Part shown: one piece after another, positions 8,236 to 18,555 of the stretch
Numbering within the stretch: the stretch's first letter is position 1
Layout of the letters: every line of letters begins with the position of its first letter
Source: Aestuariibaculum lutulentum
GTDB taxonomy: Bacteria; Bacteroidota; Bacteroidia; Flavobacteriales; Flavobacteriaceae
Length of the DNA stretch: 64,000 nucleotides
Assembly: GCF_032926325.1 (NCBI RefSeq)
Contig: NZ_CP136709.1
Span: 1,463,501 to 1,527,500 of the forward strand
Reading direction: 5' to 3'
The notes under the pieces: generated by a model
Database searches by the model: none
What the model saw: only the letters and a program-made list of their open reading frames with translations
Told to the model about the DNA's origin: nothing
Translations under genes and position numbers: made by a program

Positions 8236-11200
8236 CTACATATTTGCATTTGAAAGACGTTTCATGGTATCAAAAAATGCCTGGTAGAATGTTTCATCCT
8301 TGGCGTATAAGCGATATAGGTCCAATTCTTGTTTTCGCTGTTTCGACATTACATCATCCAGTATTTTTTTAAAAGCCAAATCCTTGTTCTGGGCATCATT
8401 ATTTTGTGCAACTTTAGTTTGAAAATCGGGATGTGCCTGAATAGATTTCGTTAAGCTTATAAACTTTACTCGCTGGTCATCTGGTGTGGCATCCCATCCT
8501 TGAAACCAGCGCTCATTAAAACTGCTGATAATTAAATCTAACGGATCTCTTTCCTCATCACTTCCATGTGCTCCTCTAGGATTTGGATTTTGCGGATCAA
8601 CAATACTATCGGAATCATCAAGTCCTATAGCTTCATTTAAGCGCACGCGCTCTATACCATAGGTTGAAAGATCAATTGATCCTAATAATTCATCTAAAGC
8701 GTCAATTTCGGGGTTTTGAATAGGTAATTTAGGTATCAAGAACTTTAAAAACCAGAATAACTTTTCCCAGTTTAAAACCTCAAACGGTAAAATGGAAGCC
8801 ATTTGGCCATAAATTTTCACAAACTGCTTTGCTTTTATTTTAAAGTCGGCTTTTTCATCGTCTTCTAAATCTAAATCATTTATGAAGCGTTCAGATGCAC
8901 GTTCTATGATGGGACTTAAAACCTGCGCGTCTTCTTTATTAAAAAACTTACTGTTAAAGTCTTCAACTTCATGCCATTCATAAACCCCTACATCATCTAA
9001 AATATCTTTTAATTCGTGTAAAACATTAACATCAGTTGCCTCACTTAAAGTAGTTGACGTATAAAAGGGATCGAAGGAATCTTTGATATCATCTGTGGAA
9101 TTAAAGAAATCCAGAACAAACAAATCTTCTGTTTTCTTGCCATATTTTGCAGCAGCTCTGTTCAATCTTGATAATGCCTGAACGGCTAAAACGCCCTGAA
9201 GTTTTTTATCGACATACATAGCACATAGTTTCGGTTGATCAAAACCAGTTAAATACTTATTGGCAACAACTAAAATTCTGTATTCATCTTCATCAAATTT
9301 ATCTTTTGTGTCCTTTTCTGAAAACCCATTCATATCTGATTCAGTGTATTCTATGCCATCAACTTGTTTCGTGCCAGAGAATGCAATAACAATTTTAAAT
9401 GGTTGCCCCTTGTCTTTTAAAATACGTTGTAGGGCTTTATAATATCTTATAGCAGATTCAATACTCTGAGTCACTACCATACCTTTAGCCTTGCCCTTTA
9501 GTTTTTTTCTATTGACAACATTAGGAATAAAATGGTCTAATATAATTTCAGCCTTCGTATTGATTGTTCTCTGATCTTTTTCAACATAAACCCTTAGCTT
9601 CTTTTGAGCTTTAACGGAGTCAAACAAAGGGTTGTCTTCAATTGATTTTTCAATTTCATAGTAACTTTTAAGTGTGGTGTAGTTACTAAGTACATCCATA
9701 ATAAAGCCTTCTTCTATGGCTTGTTTCATGGAATACAGATGAAATGGTCTAAAACTTCCATCTTCCTGTTTAACTCCAAATTTTTCAAGAGTGATCGGTT
9801 TCGGTGTTGCTGTGAAGGCTAGGTAAGAGGCATTATCTCTTATTTTACGAGACTTCATGGCTTGCACAATTTTATCTTGAGTATCTATATCCTCGTCTTC
9901 TGATTCACTTCCCATGGCACGGTTCATACTATCGTGAGCAGAACCACTTTGACTACTGTGGGCCTCATCAATAATGACAGCAAAACGTTTATTACTTAAA
10001 TCCTGAATACCATCAATGATAAAAGGGAATTTTTGGATGGTTGTAATAATGATTTTTTTACCCTGTTCTAAATTTTCTCTTAGTTCTTTAGACGAATAAG
10101 CAGGGGCAATGATGTTTTTAACTTCTGAAAAATCAGCGATGTTTTCTCTAATCTGTTTGTCAAGTAATCTACGATCAGTCACTACAATAACAGAATCGAA
10201 TAAAGGCCTATCCAGGCCTTTACTACCGGGTAAATTTTCACTATTTGGATAAGTTTCAATAAGCTGATACGCTGCCCAGGTAATGGAATTAGATTTTCCA
10301 GAACCTGCGGAATGCTGAATTAAATAGGTTTGTCCGACACCTTTTTCACTTGCATCAGCAATAATTTTACGAACGACATCCATTTGATGGTATCGTGGAA
10401 AGAAAAGTGTTCTGGAATTCAGCGGATCTTTCTTTTTACCATCCAGTCTTACAAAATGCTGAATGATGTTTGCTAAACTTTCTTTAGTGAAGACTTCTTC
10501 CCATAAATATTGAGTTCTATGGCCAATGGTGCCTTCAGGAATTTCAGGATTCCCTTTACCGTGTTTATTGCCTTTATTAAATGGTAAAAAATAAGTGTTT
10601 TTACCATCTAATTTCGTCGTCATATAGGCTTCATCGGTATCGACAGTAAAATGTACAATACAGCGAGCAAAATTTAACAAGACCTGTTTATTATCACGTT
10701 CTGTTTTATATTGGTTTTGCCCATGTACCCTTGCATTTTGCCCAGTCCATGCATTTTTTAGCTCCATAGTAACAATAGGCAGACCGTTTATGAATAATAC
10801 TAAATCAATTTCTTCTCTGGGATTGTCAATACTATAGCGTAACTGTCTGGTAATGCTAAACAGGTTGCTTTTAAAGTTATCTACGACCTTTTGGCTGCTG
10901 CTAGCCATTGGAGATTGATAAAACAGGGTGAATTGCGCATCATCAACTTCCAATCCTTTACGAAGTAGATGTAATACCCCATATTTTTTTATCATACGAT
11001 CAAAGCGATTTAGAATTTTTAACTTCCAGTCGCTTTGCTTTTGTATTTTTTCTAATTCTTCTTTTTGTGTTGTTTCTAAAAATTGCCAAAAAAATTGTTC
11101 GTCAATAGCAAACTGAGCATTAAAATTGGAAGGTTGTCCAATGAAATAACCTTTACCCGATCCATAAACTTCTGCGTTTTCATTTACAGCATTTATTGAA

Positions 11201-11292
11201 ATATCTTGAGTTTTTATTTCTTCAAGACTGGTTCCTGTTAATTGTTTTTCTATTGCTGCTTCTAATGCTTGTTCGTTAGTTTGGCTATGCAT
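8236..11292 (-). CDS. hsdR: Type I restriction endonuclease subunit R
   Basis: HsdR cleaves unmodified DNA after ATP-driven translocation in complex with HsdM and HsdS. The 1018-residue product has an N-terminal PD-(D/E)XK nuclease domain (EIDLVLFINGLPIVTMELKN), then an SF2 helicase core with Walker A QHSAGSGKSN, the DEAH box VIIDEAHSSQSG, motif III AFTATPK and motif VI ALSRLNRAA, then a C-terminal helical region. The start at ATG 11292 overlaps the end of the DUF262/HNH gene by 8 bases (ATGCATAG), an arrangement that suggests translational coupling; an upstream in-frame ATG at 11310 is less likely. It is the last gene of a 15.6-kb operon whose hsdM-hsdS pair lies 9 kb upstream. Confidence 0.95.
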   Translation of the reverse strand: MHSQTNEQALEAAIEKQLTGTSLEEIKTQDISINAVNENAEVYGSGKGYFIGQPSNFNAQFAIDEQFFWQFLETTQKEELEKIQKQSDWKLKILNRFDRMIKKYGVLHLLRKGLEVDDAQFTLFYQSPMASSSQKVVDNFKSNLFSITRQLRYSIDNPREEIDLVLFINGLPIVTMELKNAWTGQNARVHGQNQYKTERDNKQVLLNFARCIVHFTVDTDEAYMTTKLDGKNTYFLPFNKGNKHGKGNPEIPEGTIGHRTQYLWEEVFTKESLANIIQHFVRLDGKKKDPLNSRTLFFPRYHQMDVVRKIIADASEKGVGQTYLIQHSAGSGKSNSITWAAYQLIETYPNSENLPGSKGLDRPLFDSVIVVTDRRLLDKQIRENIADFSEVKNIIAPAYSSKELRENLEQGKKIIITTIQKFPFIIDGIQDLSNKRFAVIIDEAHSSQSGSAHDSMNRAMGSESEDEDIDTQDKIVQAMKSRKIRDNASYLAFTATPKPITLEKFGVKQEDGSFRPFHLYSMKQAIEEGFIMDVLSNYTTLKSYYEIEKSIEDNPLFDSVKAQKKLRVYVEKDQRTINTKAEIILDHFIPNVVNRKKLKGKAKGMVVTQSIESAIRYYKALQRILKDKGQPFKIVIAFSGTKQVDGIEYTESDMNGFSEKDTKDKFDEDEYRILVVANKYLTGFDQPKLCAMYVDKKLQGVLAVQALSRLNRAAAKYGKKTEDLFVLDFFNSTDDIKDSFDPFYTSTTLSEATDVNVLHELKDILDDVGVYEWHEVEDFNSKFFNKEDAQVLSPIIERASERFINDLDLEDDEKADFKIKAKQFVKIYGQMASILPFEVLNWEKLFWFLKFLIPKLPIQNPEIDALDELLGSIDLSTYGIERVRLNEAIGLDDSDSIVDPQNPNPRGAHGSDEERDPLDLIISSFNERWFQGWDATPDDQRVKFISLTKSIQAHPDFQTKVAQNNDAQNKDLAFKKILDDVMSKQRKQELDLYRLYAKDETFYQAFFDTMKRLSNANM

Positions 11293-13228
11293 GCTTATAA
11301 AAACTTTCAATTTTAGTAATCATTTCATTTTTGTGTTTCTCAATAGAGGTGGAATTCCATAAAGATAAATCTTTAAAAATGTAATACGATTTTAAAGAAT
11401 CGTATGTTTCTGATTTTTCGTTAAACATAGATTTTTTAACATTTACCGATTTATTGCTGTATTCGCTATTTTGTGCGACACTCAGAAGCACTAAATTCCC
11501 AAAGGAATCCAAATGTTCTTTATCTAGTTCAGGGTGTTGAATTCTATTTTCAGGATTTTGAGGATAAATATGCTCTACAGAATTCTTTGAGGTGATTCTA
11601 AACTTATTGAATTTATCATCTTTTTCAAATTGCCATTGTTTCCAAAGGATGTATTCTAACTTTTGAAACCAATAATGCTTGAAACTTGTTCCATGATTTC
11701 CTGATTTTAAATAATTTTCAAAAGAAAATTCTTCACTTACGTTAACCGCATTAATATGCGACCAAGAAATGTCTTTATCATTTATTGTGGTGTTTAATGA
11801 AAACGAATTGTCGATTTTCTCTAGTTTGTTTAATAGAAATTCATCCGTAGCTTTAAGATTATTGTGGTTATCAACCAAAAAACCTAAGTAAGACGTTAAC
11901 CAATATTGCCTTAAATAATCTCCTGTAAAATACAAAACACTTTGTAGCATCATAGAAGGCGATTTTTCATATTTAGTTCTACTATAATAGCTTTCTTCGT
12001 TTCGGTTAAAATTTACTAGCTCTAATGTTTCGGTTTTATTGTCTAAATCTGTTATCCACTTCACTATATACTTATCAAATAAGTAGCGTACTTTCCATAG
12101 TAATTTAAAAAACCGTTTTATTTCATCACTATTGTTTTTATTGGTTAAATTTTTGAATATTTCAATTAATCGATTCGAATGAAAGGTGCCTTCAAAATCA
12201 TCTTTGCCTTCTTGTTTTAAATGGATTCTATACGTATGTAAAAGCAATTGGGGAAAATTAATAATAGACCTGCAATATATTTCTTCCGATTTCTTTCTGT
12301 CTTTTTCAGTTTCAACTTGTTTAGAAGGGAATTGATATTCACTAATTTCATCCGTGGTAAGAACATCTATTGAGAAAAGTTCATTATTTTCATCATGTTC
12401 CTCATCATTTTGATACTTGAAGATATTTTCATTAAAGTCTATAAAATTTTCTAGTTTTACTGCCTTCCAATCTGTTTTTAGGAAGGAAACACGAGCATTT
12501 CTTTCAAAAAAATTACTCATGTTTTCACAGGTTTCCCAAATTCTGCTATAAAGCACTTTGTTATCAATGCATTTTAACAAATTTGCTTTAACGATATCAC
12601 TTTGTTCCAACTGGATTCCCGCGCTATTAATGGTTGAAAACAACTTGTTTAAATCGGTATTTTCTGGTGTTGTGTTTTTAATTAACTTAACGTTGTAATA
12701 AATAAAATCACCGAATTTTTTTAACTCTGCATTAGTAAACTTAAGTTGTTCTAAATAGCTTTTAACAAAAACAATAGCATTTGCTATGTTTTTTAAATAT
12801 GGGTAACTAACAATTAAATTTTCATCGTATTTTTTAGAATCGAGATTAGCGTCTAATAAATGTTCTAAATAATCACTTACTTCTTTTCTAATTTCAAAAC
12901 CCAATCGTAGTTTATCATCCTTTTTTAGAAAATGTATGATTGTGGAATTAGAGTTAAGTTTATGCATTACAAATGCAATAATCCAGAGCGTAGTGAAACG
13001 CTGTTGACCATCAATTAATTCGGCGTGCGTTCCATTTTCTTTGGTTAGAAAAGTACTTACATAGTAAGATTCATTGTTTGTGTTACGAAATGATACCAAA
13101 AAATCATCTAGCAGCTTTTTAATTTGTTCGTTCCCCCAAACATAAGGTCTTTGATATGTTGGAATAGAAAAATCATATGCATCAAGTGAAGCTAGACTTA
13201 CGATATCTGTATTGAATTTGTTTTCCAT
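11285..13228 (-). CDS. DUF262-DUF1524 (GmrSD-type) endonuclease
   Basis: The 647-residue protein has an N-terminal DUF262 domain with IPTYQRPYVWG and the diagnostic ELIDGQQRFTTLW. Its C-terminal DUF1524 has the His-Me (HNH-like) motif SVEHIYPQNP and SFGNLVLLS-x(2)-QN. GmrSD proteins with this plan are NTP-dependent restriction enzymes for glucosylated or otherwise modified phage DNA; SspE and BrxU share it. Here it follows a DUF262-only partner by 2 bases and overlaps hsdR. The pair probably adds modified-DNA restriction to a type I locus. Specificity cannot be inferred. Confidence 0.88.
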   Translation of the reverse strand: MENKFNTDIVSLASLDAYDFSIPTYQRPYVWGNEQIKKLLDDFLVSFRNTNNESYYVSTFLTKENGTHAELIDGQQRFTTLWIIAFVMHKLNSNSTIIHFLKKDDKLRLGFEIRKEVSDYLEHLLDANLDSKKYDENLIVSYPYLKNIANAIVFVKSYLEQLKFTNAELKKFGDFIYYNVKLIKNTTPENTDLNKLFSTINSAGIQLEQSDIVKANLLKCIDNKVLYSRIWETCENMSNFFERNARVSFLKTDWKAVKLENFIDFNENIFKYQNDEEHDENNELFSIDVLTTDEISEYQFPSKQVETEKDRKKSEEIYCRSIINFPQLLLHTYRIHLKQEGKDDFEGTFHSNRLIEIFKNLTNKNNSDEIKRFFKLLWKVRYLFDKYIVKWITDLDNKTETLELVNFNRNEESYYSRTKYEKSPSMMLQSVLYFTGDYLRQYWLTSYLGFLVDNHNNLKATDEFLLNKLEKIDNSFSLNTTINDKDISWSHINAVNVSEEFSFENYLKSGNHGTSFKHYWFQKLEYILWKQWQFEKDDKFNKFRITSKNSVEHIYPQNPENRIQHPELDKEHLDSFGNLVLLSVAQNSEYSNKSVNVKKSMFNEKSETYDSLKSYYIFKDLSLWNSTSIEKHKNEMITKIESFYKHA

Positions 13229-13230
13229 AA

Positions 13231-14649
13231 TTAATTTAGTTTTTGTGTTATGGAAATCATTAAATCCTTATCAAATTCCAATGGATGTTGTTTATAATAT
13301 TTTACTGTTTTTATCTTTGAAAAATAGTTAGTTAGAGTTTTTATGTGATTCCCTTTTGCGGTATTTTCTTCAAAATACGAAGTATCTAACTTGTAATTAA
13401 ATTTCTTTAAGAATAGGAACAATTCGTCGGTTGTAAATACTTCTAAGATATTGTCTATAAATTGGTTGGCAGACACAAATTTAAACACGCTATCTTCCCT
13501 TACATTTCGTTGATTTGTAATTCGTAAGGAATAAATTATGCGGTACAACCATAAGCTAGCATCAAACAATTTATAAAATCCAAAACGACTTACATAGGCA
13601 ATTAATGCAATTTCAAATAGTTCTTTTAAAAACAATGTACCATTACTACCGTGTAAAACTTTATTTCTGAACTCATAAAAATTATCCGAAACTCTGTGAT
13701 CATCTACAGTACCAAACAATACATCATATAAATGAATGTATTCGTTAATATAATCTAAAGTATTGTTACCATTGGCTAACGGTTGTTTTAATTGCTTATA
13801 ATTACTTTCATGTAACTGAAATAACCTACCACCTTCATTTTTAACAGCACTGTAATGATATGAGATATCTTCAAAATTGTTTTTGGTGTTTATGGTATAT
13901 TCATCAATAATAGCGTTTTTTATACCTCTGGAATCTCTGTAGAAAGGAAAAGAACGCCATTTTCTATTGTCCCAAAAACGAATTTTGGTTAATAATTGAA
14001 CTATATATTCTACTTTATTCTTGTCGTAATGTTCCCACCTTCTTGCTTGATAATTAATTGTTTTTTTGCAATCTATGGCTCGGAGATGATGTGCTTTTAA
14101 AATGTCACTTCCGTCCAAACGAACACCACCTGTATTTTGGGTTTCAAAAAACGTATATGCTAAATCTTCGGTAGATGTTACAATTAATGTAACATTTATA
14201 TTTTCTGGTTTAAAAAAATGCAAAACATCTTCATCACGGTATTCAAAAATATTTTTTTCGGATACACTTTTTAAATAAGACAAATTGTATTTTATGTTAG
14301 AAATGCTTATACCTGAACTATAACTAATATTGGATTGAAAAGAAGGATTTATAATTTTTTGAATAAGTAATGAGGTCGTAATTCGCTGTTGTCCATCAAT
14401 AATTTTTAAAGCATCTCCATCTTGATGTAAAATAATACTTCCTAAGTAATACATCGGTTTTTCGCCTAGAGATATTTTTTCATGTTCTATAACACTATCT
14501 AACAATTGGTTAATTTGCTTTTCTTTCCAAACATACGGACGCTGATATTCAGGTATTATTAGCTGCCCTTGAATCGCTGTGTTTTCAATAGCTTTTTTGT
14601 TGGTGTTGAATAATTCTTGCAACGTACAACTTACTACTTTTACACTCAT
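13231..14649 (-). CDS. DUF262 protein lacking the nuclease domain (GmrS-like)
   Basis: The 472-residue protein contains the DUF262 ParB-like motifs IPEYQRPYVWKEKQI and LKIIDGQQRITTSLLI, and TQNTGGVRLDGSDILKAHHLR as the second conserved block. No HNH/DUF1524 motif is present at its C-terminus. It precedes the DUF262/HNH protein by 2 bases. The likely role is the NTPase/sensor half that teams with that nuclease, as in split GmrS/GmrD systems, but here the partner has its own DUF262. Its ATG starts 2 bases after the stop of a short hsdS-tail-like ORF. Confidence 0.85.
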   Translation of the reverse strand: MSVKVVSCTLQELFNTNKKAIENTAIQGQLIIPEYQRPYVWKEKQINQLLDSVIEHEKISLGEKPMYYLGSIILHQDGDALKIIDGQQRITTSLLIQKIINPSFQSNISYSSGISISNIKYNLSYLKSVSEKNIFEYRDEDVLHFFKPENINVTLIVTSTEDLAYTFFETQNTGGVRLDGSDILKAHHLRAIDCKKTINYQARRWEHYDKNKVEYIVQLLTKIRFWDNRKWRSFPFYRDSRGIKNAIIDEYTINTKNNFEDISYHYSAVKNEGGRLFQLHESNYKQLKQPLANGNNTLDYINEYIHLYDVLFGTVDDHRVSDNFYEFRNKVLHGSNGTLFLKELFEIALIAYVSRFGFYKLFDASLWLYRIIYSLRITNQRNVREDSVFKFVSANQFIDNILEVFTTDELFLFLKKFNYKLDTSYFEENTAKGNHIKTLTNYFSKIKTVKYYKQHPLEFDKDLMISITQKLN

Positions 14650-14650
14650 A

Positions 14651-14773
14651 CTAATAAACCTTAAATTCCCCTGTTACTATACTATATATCAAACTACTTT
14701 TATACTCTTTTAGCCATACTTTTTTATATTGATTCAGATCTTTTTTTAATTTATTTCGTTCGATTGTATACAT
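14651..14773 (-). pseudogene. hsdS 3'-tail remnant, copy 3 (40-codon ORF)
   Basis: This ORF of 40 codons plus stop begins 2 bases after the stop of the STAND NTPase gene and ends just before the DUF262 gene. Its end, LKEYKSSLIYSIVTGEFKVY, matches the end of HsdS (LKEYKGSLINSVVTGKVKVC). Over the last 57 nt it matches copy 2 at 47 positions by eye count. I read it as a relic of an hsdS gene or a short conserved tail duplicated at module boundaries. Whether it is translated is unknown. Confidence 0.75.
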
Positions 14774-14775
14774 TT

Positions 14776-17700
14776 TTATCTATTTAATTTTGAAAAAACA
14801 AACCTCATACCTCTAAAGTGTTCATGATGAGCTTCTGTAGCTTGATCATAAGTATGTTGTTTTAGTTGATACATTAATAATTGATTCGTGTCTTCCAAAT
14901 AATTTTTTAATAAATCAGTTTTGAAAAAATGAAAACTATCAGAGTTATGTCCATATTCGTAAAAATATTTTTTAAAGCAGACTTCTAAATTCGAATTTAA
15001 AATTTGGGCATCTCTTGAGTTGACTGTTAATTGCAAATGCTTACCAATATTTGGTGACGGAATATCGCATCTTAAGGAAGCGCTATTATCAGAACTAGAC
15101 TCCCACAGAAAATCTAATAATGTAGGTTCATATTCGAAAGAACATTTTTTATTAACGGTTTCTGTTTTTTCCTTTCCAATATCCTCATAATTAAATTCTC
15201 CCGACTCTCTAACTTCAAAGTGAGTAATTTTTCTTGTAACTTCTATTGTAGATTCTAGTGGTAAACTGCCCCACTCTTTTTTTAAATCAGGAATATTGTC
15301 CGCCCAATATAATTCACCAAAATATGTCTTGGAAAGCATTCCTCCATCGTTTAAGCTATCCTTCCAATCATATTCTTTATTTTCTATTTCCTCAATATAA
15401 GGTGTAACTTTATCTTTGTCTACGAAAAATGATTTTGCTTCAACCCAAGATCTTGTTTTGTAATTTTCATCTAATTTTTGATCTACAAATGCGGACAATA
15501 AGGTATAATCATCTTTTATATAAATTATATCTAGTAAGGCATAATTTGGTTTACTAATCCAACTCCCCTCCGTTAATGACCTATTCTTAAAAAAGTCAAC
15601 TTCAATTAACTTTTCCGAAATTGGAATGTATTCTTCATAACTTGGATCAATTTCAGTATCGCTAAGTCTATTATAAAGTTTGGAATATGGAGTGTCTTCC
15701 TCTAGCCAAACCCCAAGCTTATTTTGATTTAATAGATAACCTGCATAGTTAAAATATGCCATCCAAGAATATTTTTTACCTAACCTATCTATTTTAACTT
15801 TACTTCCTAATAGTCTATTGCCATAGTAAAAAGATTGTTCTCTTTCTGACAAGTTTTGCATATCAGAAATATAACCCAACCTAATTAATTCTTTATAAAT
15901 ATTAGCTGTATGAGAGACTCGGTTGTCGTGATTTCTATTATCTAAACGCGGTATTGTATAATGAACAAAATCACCTCTTAACGGATCTGGATTACCACTT
16001 GAATCCCAATTATAAGCTATCGGAACGTTGTCAATATCTGTTGGGGTAATTTCAAACCAATCATCTTTGACAAAACTATAATTATTTAAACGAATTAGAT
16101 TTTCATCAGATAGGTTAAAAACCCCTTTTATAACAGCTAAGTCAATAATATGCTTATAACTGTCGATCGCGATATAATTATATGTTGGGTTAGTAGGCTC
16201 CTGCGAAAATTGAAGATTATATAAGGACTCGGCTATTGCACCTAAATGATTCTGGATAAAGTCTTTTTCATTTTGTAACCGCAAGCAAACACCGTAACAA
16301 ACTAAAGATAATCTTTCATTAATGTAAAAACGTTCAGTATTAGCATATTCCAAAATTTTGTTAAGTAATAATTCTGGAAACCTTTCATAATATCTTAATA
16401 GAAAACGTGTACTTTTATCTCTAAGATCTCTAATTGTTGTTTCTGATAACCAAATAACAACTTCAACATATAAATTATCATCTTCTGAACCATCTAGCTG
16501 CTCTTGATTTGTTACATAATAATTTAATAGATCTTTAAATTCTCCATAATAATTATATATGTAAAGTGTCCAACTAAAATCTAAATCTAGATTTCCAAGT
16601 TTTAAGAAAACTTCTTTTAAGAAGAAAAAGTTTATGCCAGCCTCCTTTTCATAAAATGAGCTTGATACATCATCAATCAATGTCCTTACCTCCTCTAAAC
16701 TAAATGTACTATCCTGTAATTTGCTCGCTAATGCGATAGTTTCATCTGAAGCTTTTGTTCGAAATAGAAATAGCGTCGTAAACTTCTTAACAACATCATT
16801 GTCAATATAATCGGTATATAGCAAGGAATCCGTTCCTGCCTCAGAAATTAAAAACTTTAATATATCGTCTTTTAACTGGTGAAATTTACCACTTTTTCCT
16901 AATATGTAATCATGGAAAAAACGTGATTCAACAACTTCATCAACACTACCTTTATCAGAAATTAATTTATTGGCAAGAAGATACCCTCCAACTTCCTGCT
17001 GGGTATGAATAATAACATCTTTGCCGTTAAGATTTTCATCTAAATAAATTAAATATTCTTCCAAAATTTCAAAACCGATTGTTTTGTCAATCACATCGAC
17101 TTCTTTCCCTTGCATTTTATCAAAAAAAGTCTTTTTTGGAACAAAAGCCTCTAACTCTTCAATCATCTCTTCCGAAACTCTATCTATACCTTCAAGCACT
17201 TGATCTTTTGAAATTAAACTTAATTTAAACCATGTTTTCTCAACCAAAGAATCCTTGTAATTGTCAAAAACCTGTTTAAAACCATCTAATCCTAAAAGAG
17301 GCTCTACCTCCTTAGATTTGTTCCCATTCAACATTTTACAGTATAAATCGAGATATAAAGGAGTACTGAAATAGAATACATCTGTTCCCGTTACCTTATC
17401 AAGCTTTATATTGTATTCTGTAAAATACTTCTTAATTAAGTCGTTTAATTTTTCTTTCTTAAACCCTTTTAGTTGAATTTGACTGTAAGGAATAGAGTTA
17501 CCCTGCCATATTCGAGAAATGTATGATGTTCTTAATGTAGCTACTAAATATAAATAGGGATATCTTTCAAGTACTTCTATAAAATTATCTAAACTATTTC
17601 CCCATATTTTACTAAAACCACTATGGGTACAACTAGTTTCATTTAAACCATCAATAATTATTGTAACCCTACATATATTATTTTGCGCATAAATATTTAG

Positions 17701-18555
17701 TCTTTCAAGAACCTCTTCAATTTGATAGTTGTCTGGCACTAAAAGATTATTCATAAATAGTTGATCAAAACTATCGGGGTTACCATTAAAAGATTTTGCA
17801 TTTAAAAGAATGACTGGCTTATCATGCTTTAGTAATTCCTTATATAGAAAAACAGATATATTTGACTTCCCCATTCCAGCATTACCATGAATAAATTTGG
17901 TTTGAGCATGTTTTTGATTCTTCAATAATCTGTTCACACTTTTAAGCTGTATAACTATTTCTGAAAGTCTTCTAAAAACAATAACTATTGCAAAATTTTC
18001 GGATGGCTCAACCTCTATGAAACGAAGTTCAGGTTTGTACTCATGCAGTCTTTCAAAAACAAAATCTTCAGCTATTTCTAGATTTGTATTGTCTAATGTT
18101 TTAAACTGGAGTGGCAAGACCAAACCACCATTTATGATTGCTCTATTTTCTTCAATATTCTTAAGAAAATCAAGGCTTTTAACTTCTAAAAGCTCTAACT
18201 GTTTGTATTGTTTTGAATTCTTGTTAATTTCAATTTCTTCAATAGCTAAAAGACTCTTAAGGTTTTGATATTGTTCATTAAAATCCTCTACCCAACTCTC
18301 TAAAATTCTTAATTCATTAGATAAATAGGAAAAATAATTATCACTTAAAAGTATCTCATTAATAAGGTTTTGACCTGCATTTTTGTCCTGATCTACAAAA
18401 AGGTTTTCATTATATTTTGAAGTAAATTCTTTTGTAAAATGTCTTGTTTTTAGTTTGTCAAAATAATCTTTGTTAACATCAAAAGATTGACGGGTTACTT
18501 GATAGTATTTTTGCGTTATCCTTTGGAAAACACCGATATTTCTAATTTTTGTCAT
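14776..18555 (-). CDS. Large STAND-type P-loop NTPase
   Basis: The 1259-residue protein has a Walker A motif FIHGNAGMGKSN at about residue 228 and a Walker B motif TIIIDGLNETS at about residue 302, the plan of STAND/NACHT-like regulatory NTPases. The N-terminal 220 residues are helical and carry no effector motif I recognise. The ~800-residue C-terminal part is helical and probably a sensor. The frame is open upstream, but the ATG at 18555 overlaps the end of the small membrane-protein gene by 14 bases, suggesting coupled translation. The position between hsdS and hsdR, with membrane partner and hsdS-tail copies on both sides, fits a transplanted anti-phage module. Avs proteins share the general architecture, but no Avs-specific motif was found. 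Confidence 0.78.
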   Translation of the reverse strand: MTKIRNIGVFQRITQKYYQVTRQSFDVNKDYFDKLKTRHFTKEFTSKYNENLFVDQDKNAGQNLINEILLSDNYFSYLSNELRILESWVEDFNEQYQNLKSLLAIEEIEINKNSKQYKQLELLEVKSLDFLKNIEENRAIINGGLVLPLQFKTLDNTNLEIAEDFVFERLHEYKPELRFIEVEPSENFAIVIVFRRLSEIVIQLKSVNRLLKNQKHAQTKFIHGNAGMGKSNISVFLYKELLKHDKPVILLNAKSFNGNPDSFDQLFMNNLLVPDNYQIEEVLERLNIYAQNNICRVTIIIDGLNETSCTHSGFSKIWGNSLDNFIEVLERYPYLYLVATLRTSYISRIWQGNSIPYSQIQLKGFKKEKLNDLIKKYFTEYNIKLDKVTGTDVFYFSTPLYLDLYCKMLNGNKSKEVEPLLGLDGFKQVFDNYKDSLVEKTWFKLSLISKDQVLEGIDRVSEEMIEELEAFVPKKTFFDKMQGKEVDVIDKTIGFEILEEYLIYLDENLNGKDVIIHTQQEVGGYLLANKLISDKGSVDEVVESRFFHDYILGKSGKFHQLKDDILKFLISEAGTDSLLYTDYIDNDVVKKFTTLFLFRTKASDETIALASKLQDSTFSLEEVRTLIDDVSSSFYEKEAGINFFFLKEVFLKLGNLDLDFSWTLYIYNYYGEFKDLLNYYVTNQEQLDGSEDDNLYVEVVIWLSETTIRDLRDKSTRFLLRYYERFPELLLNKILEYANTERFYINERLSLVCYGVCLRLQNEKDFIQNHLGAIAESLYNLQFSQEPTNPTYNYIAIDSYKHIIDLAVIKGVFNLSDENLIRLNNYSFVKDDWFEITPTDIDNVPIAYNWDSSGNPDPLRGDFVHYTIPRLDNRNHDNRVSHTANIYKELIRLGYISDMQNLSEREQSFYYGNRLLGSKVKIDRLGKKYSWMAYFNYAGYLLNQNKLGVWLEEDTPYSKLYNRLSDTEIDPSYEEYIPISEKLIEVDFFKNRSLTEGSWISKPNYALLDIIYIKDDYTLLSAFVDQKLDENYKTRSWVEAKSFFVDKDKVTPYIEEIENKEYDWKDSLNDGGMLSKTYFGELYWADNIPDLKKEWGSLPLESTIEVTRKITHFEVRESGEFNYEDIGKEKTETVNKKCSFEYEPTLLDFLWESSSDNSASLRCDIPSPNIGKHLQLTVNSRDAQILNSNLEVCFKKYFYEYGHNSDSFHFFKTDLLKNYLEDTNQLLMYQLKQHTYDQATEAHHEHFRGMRFVFSKLNR

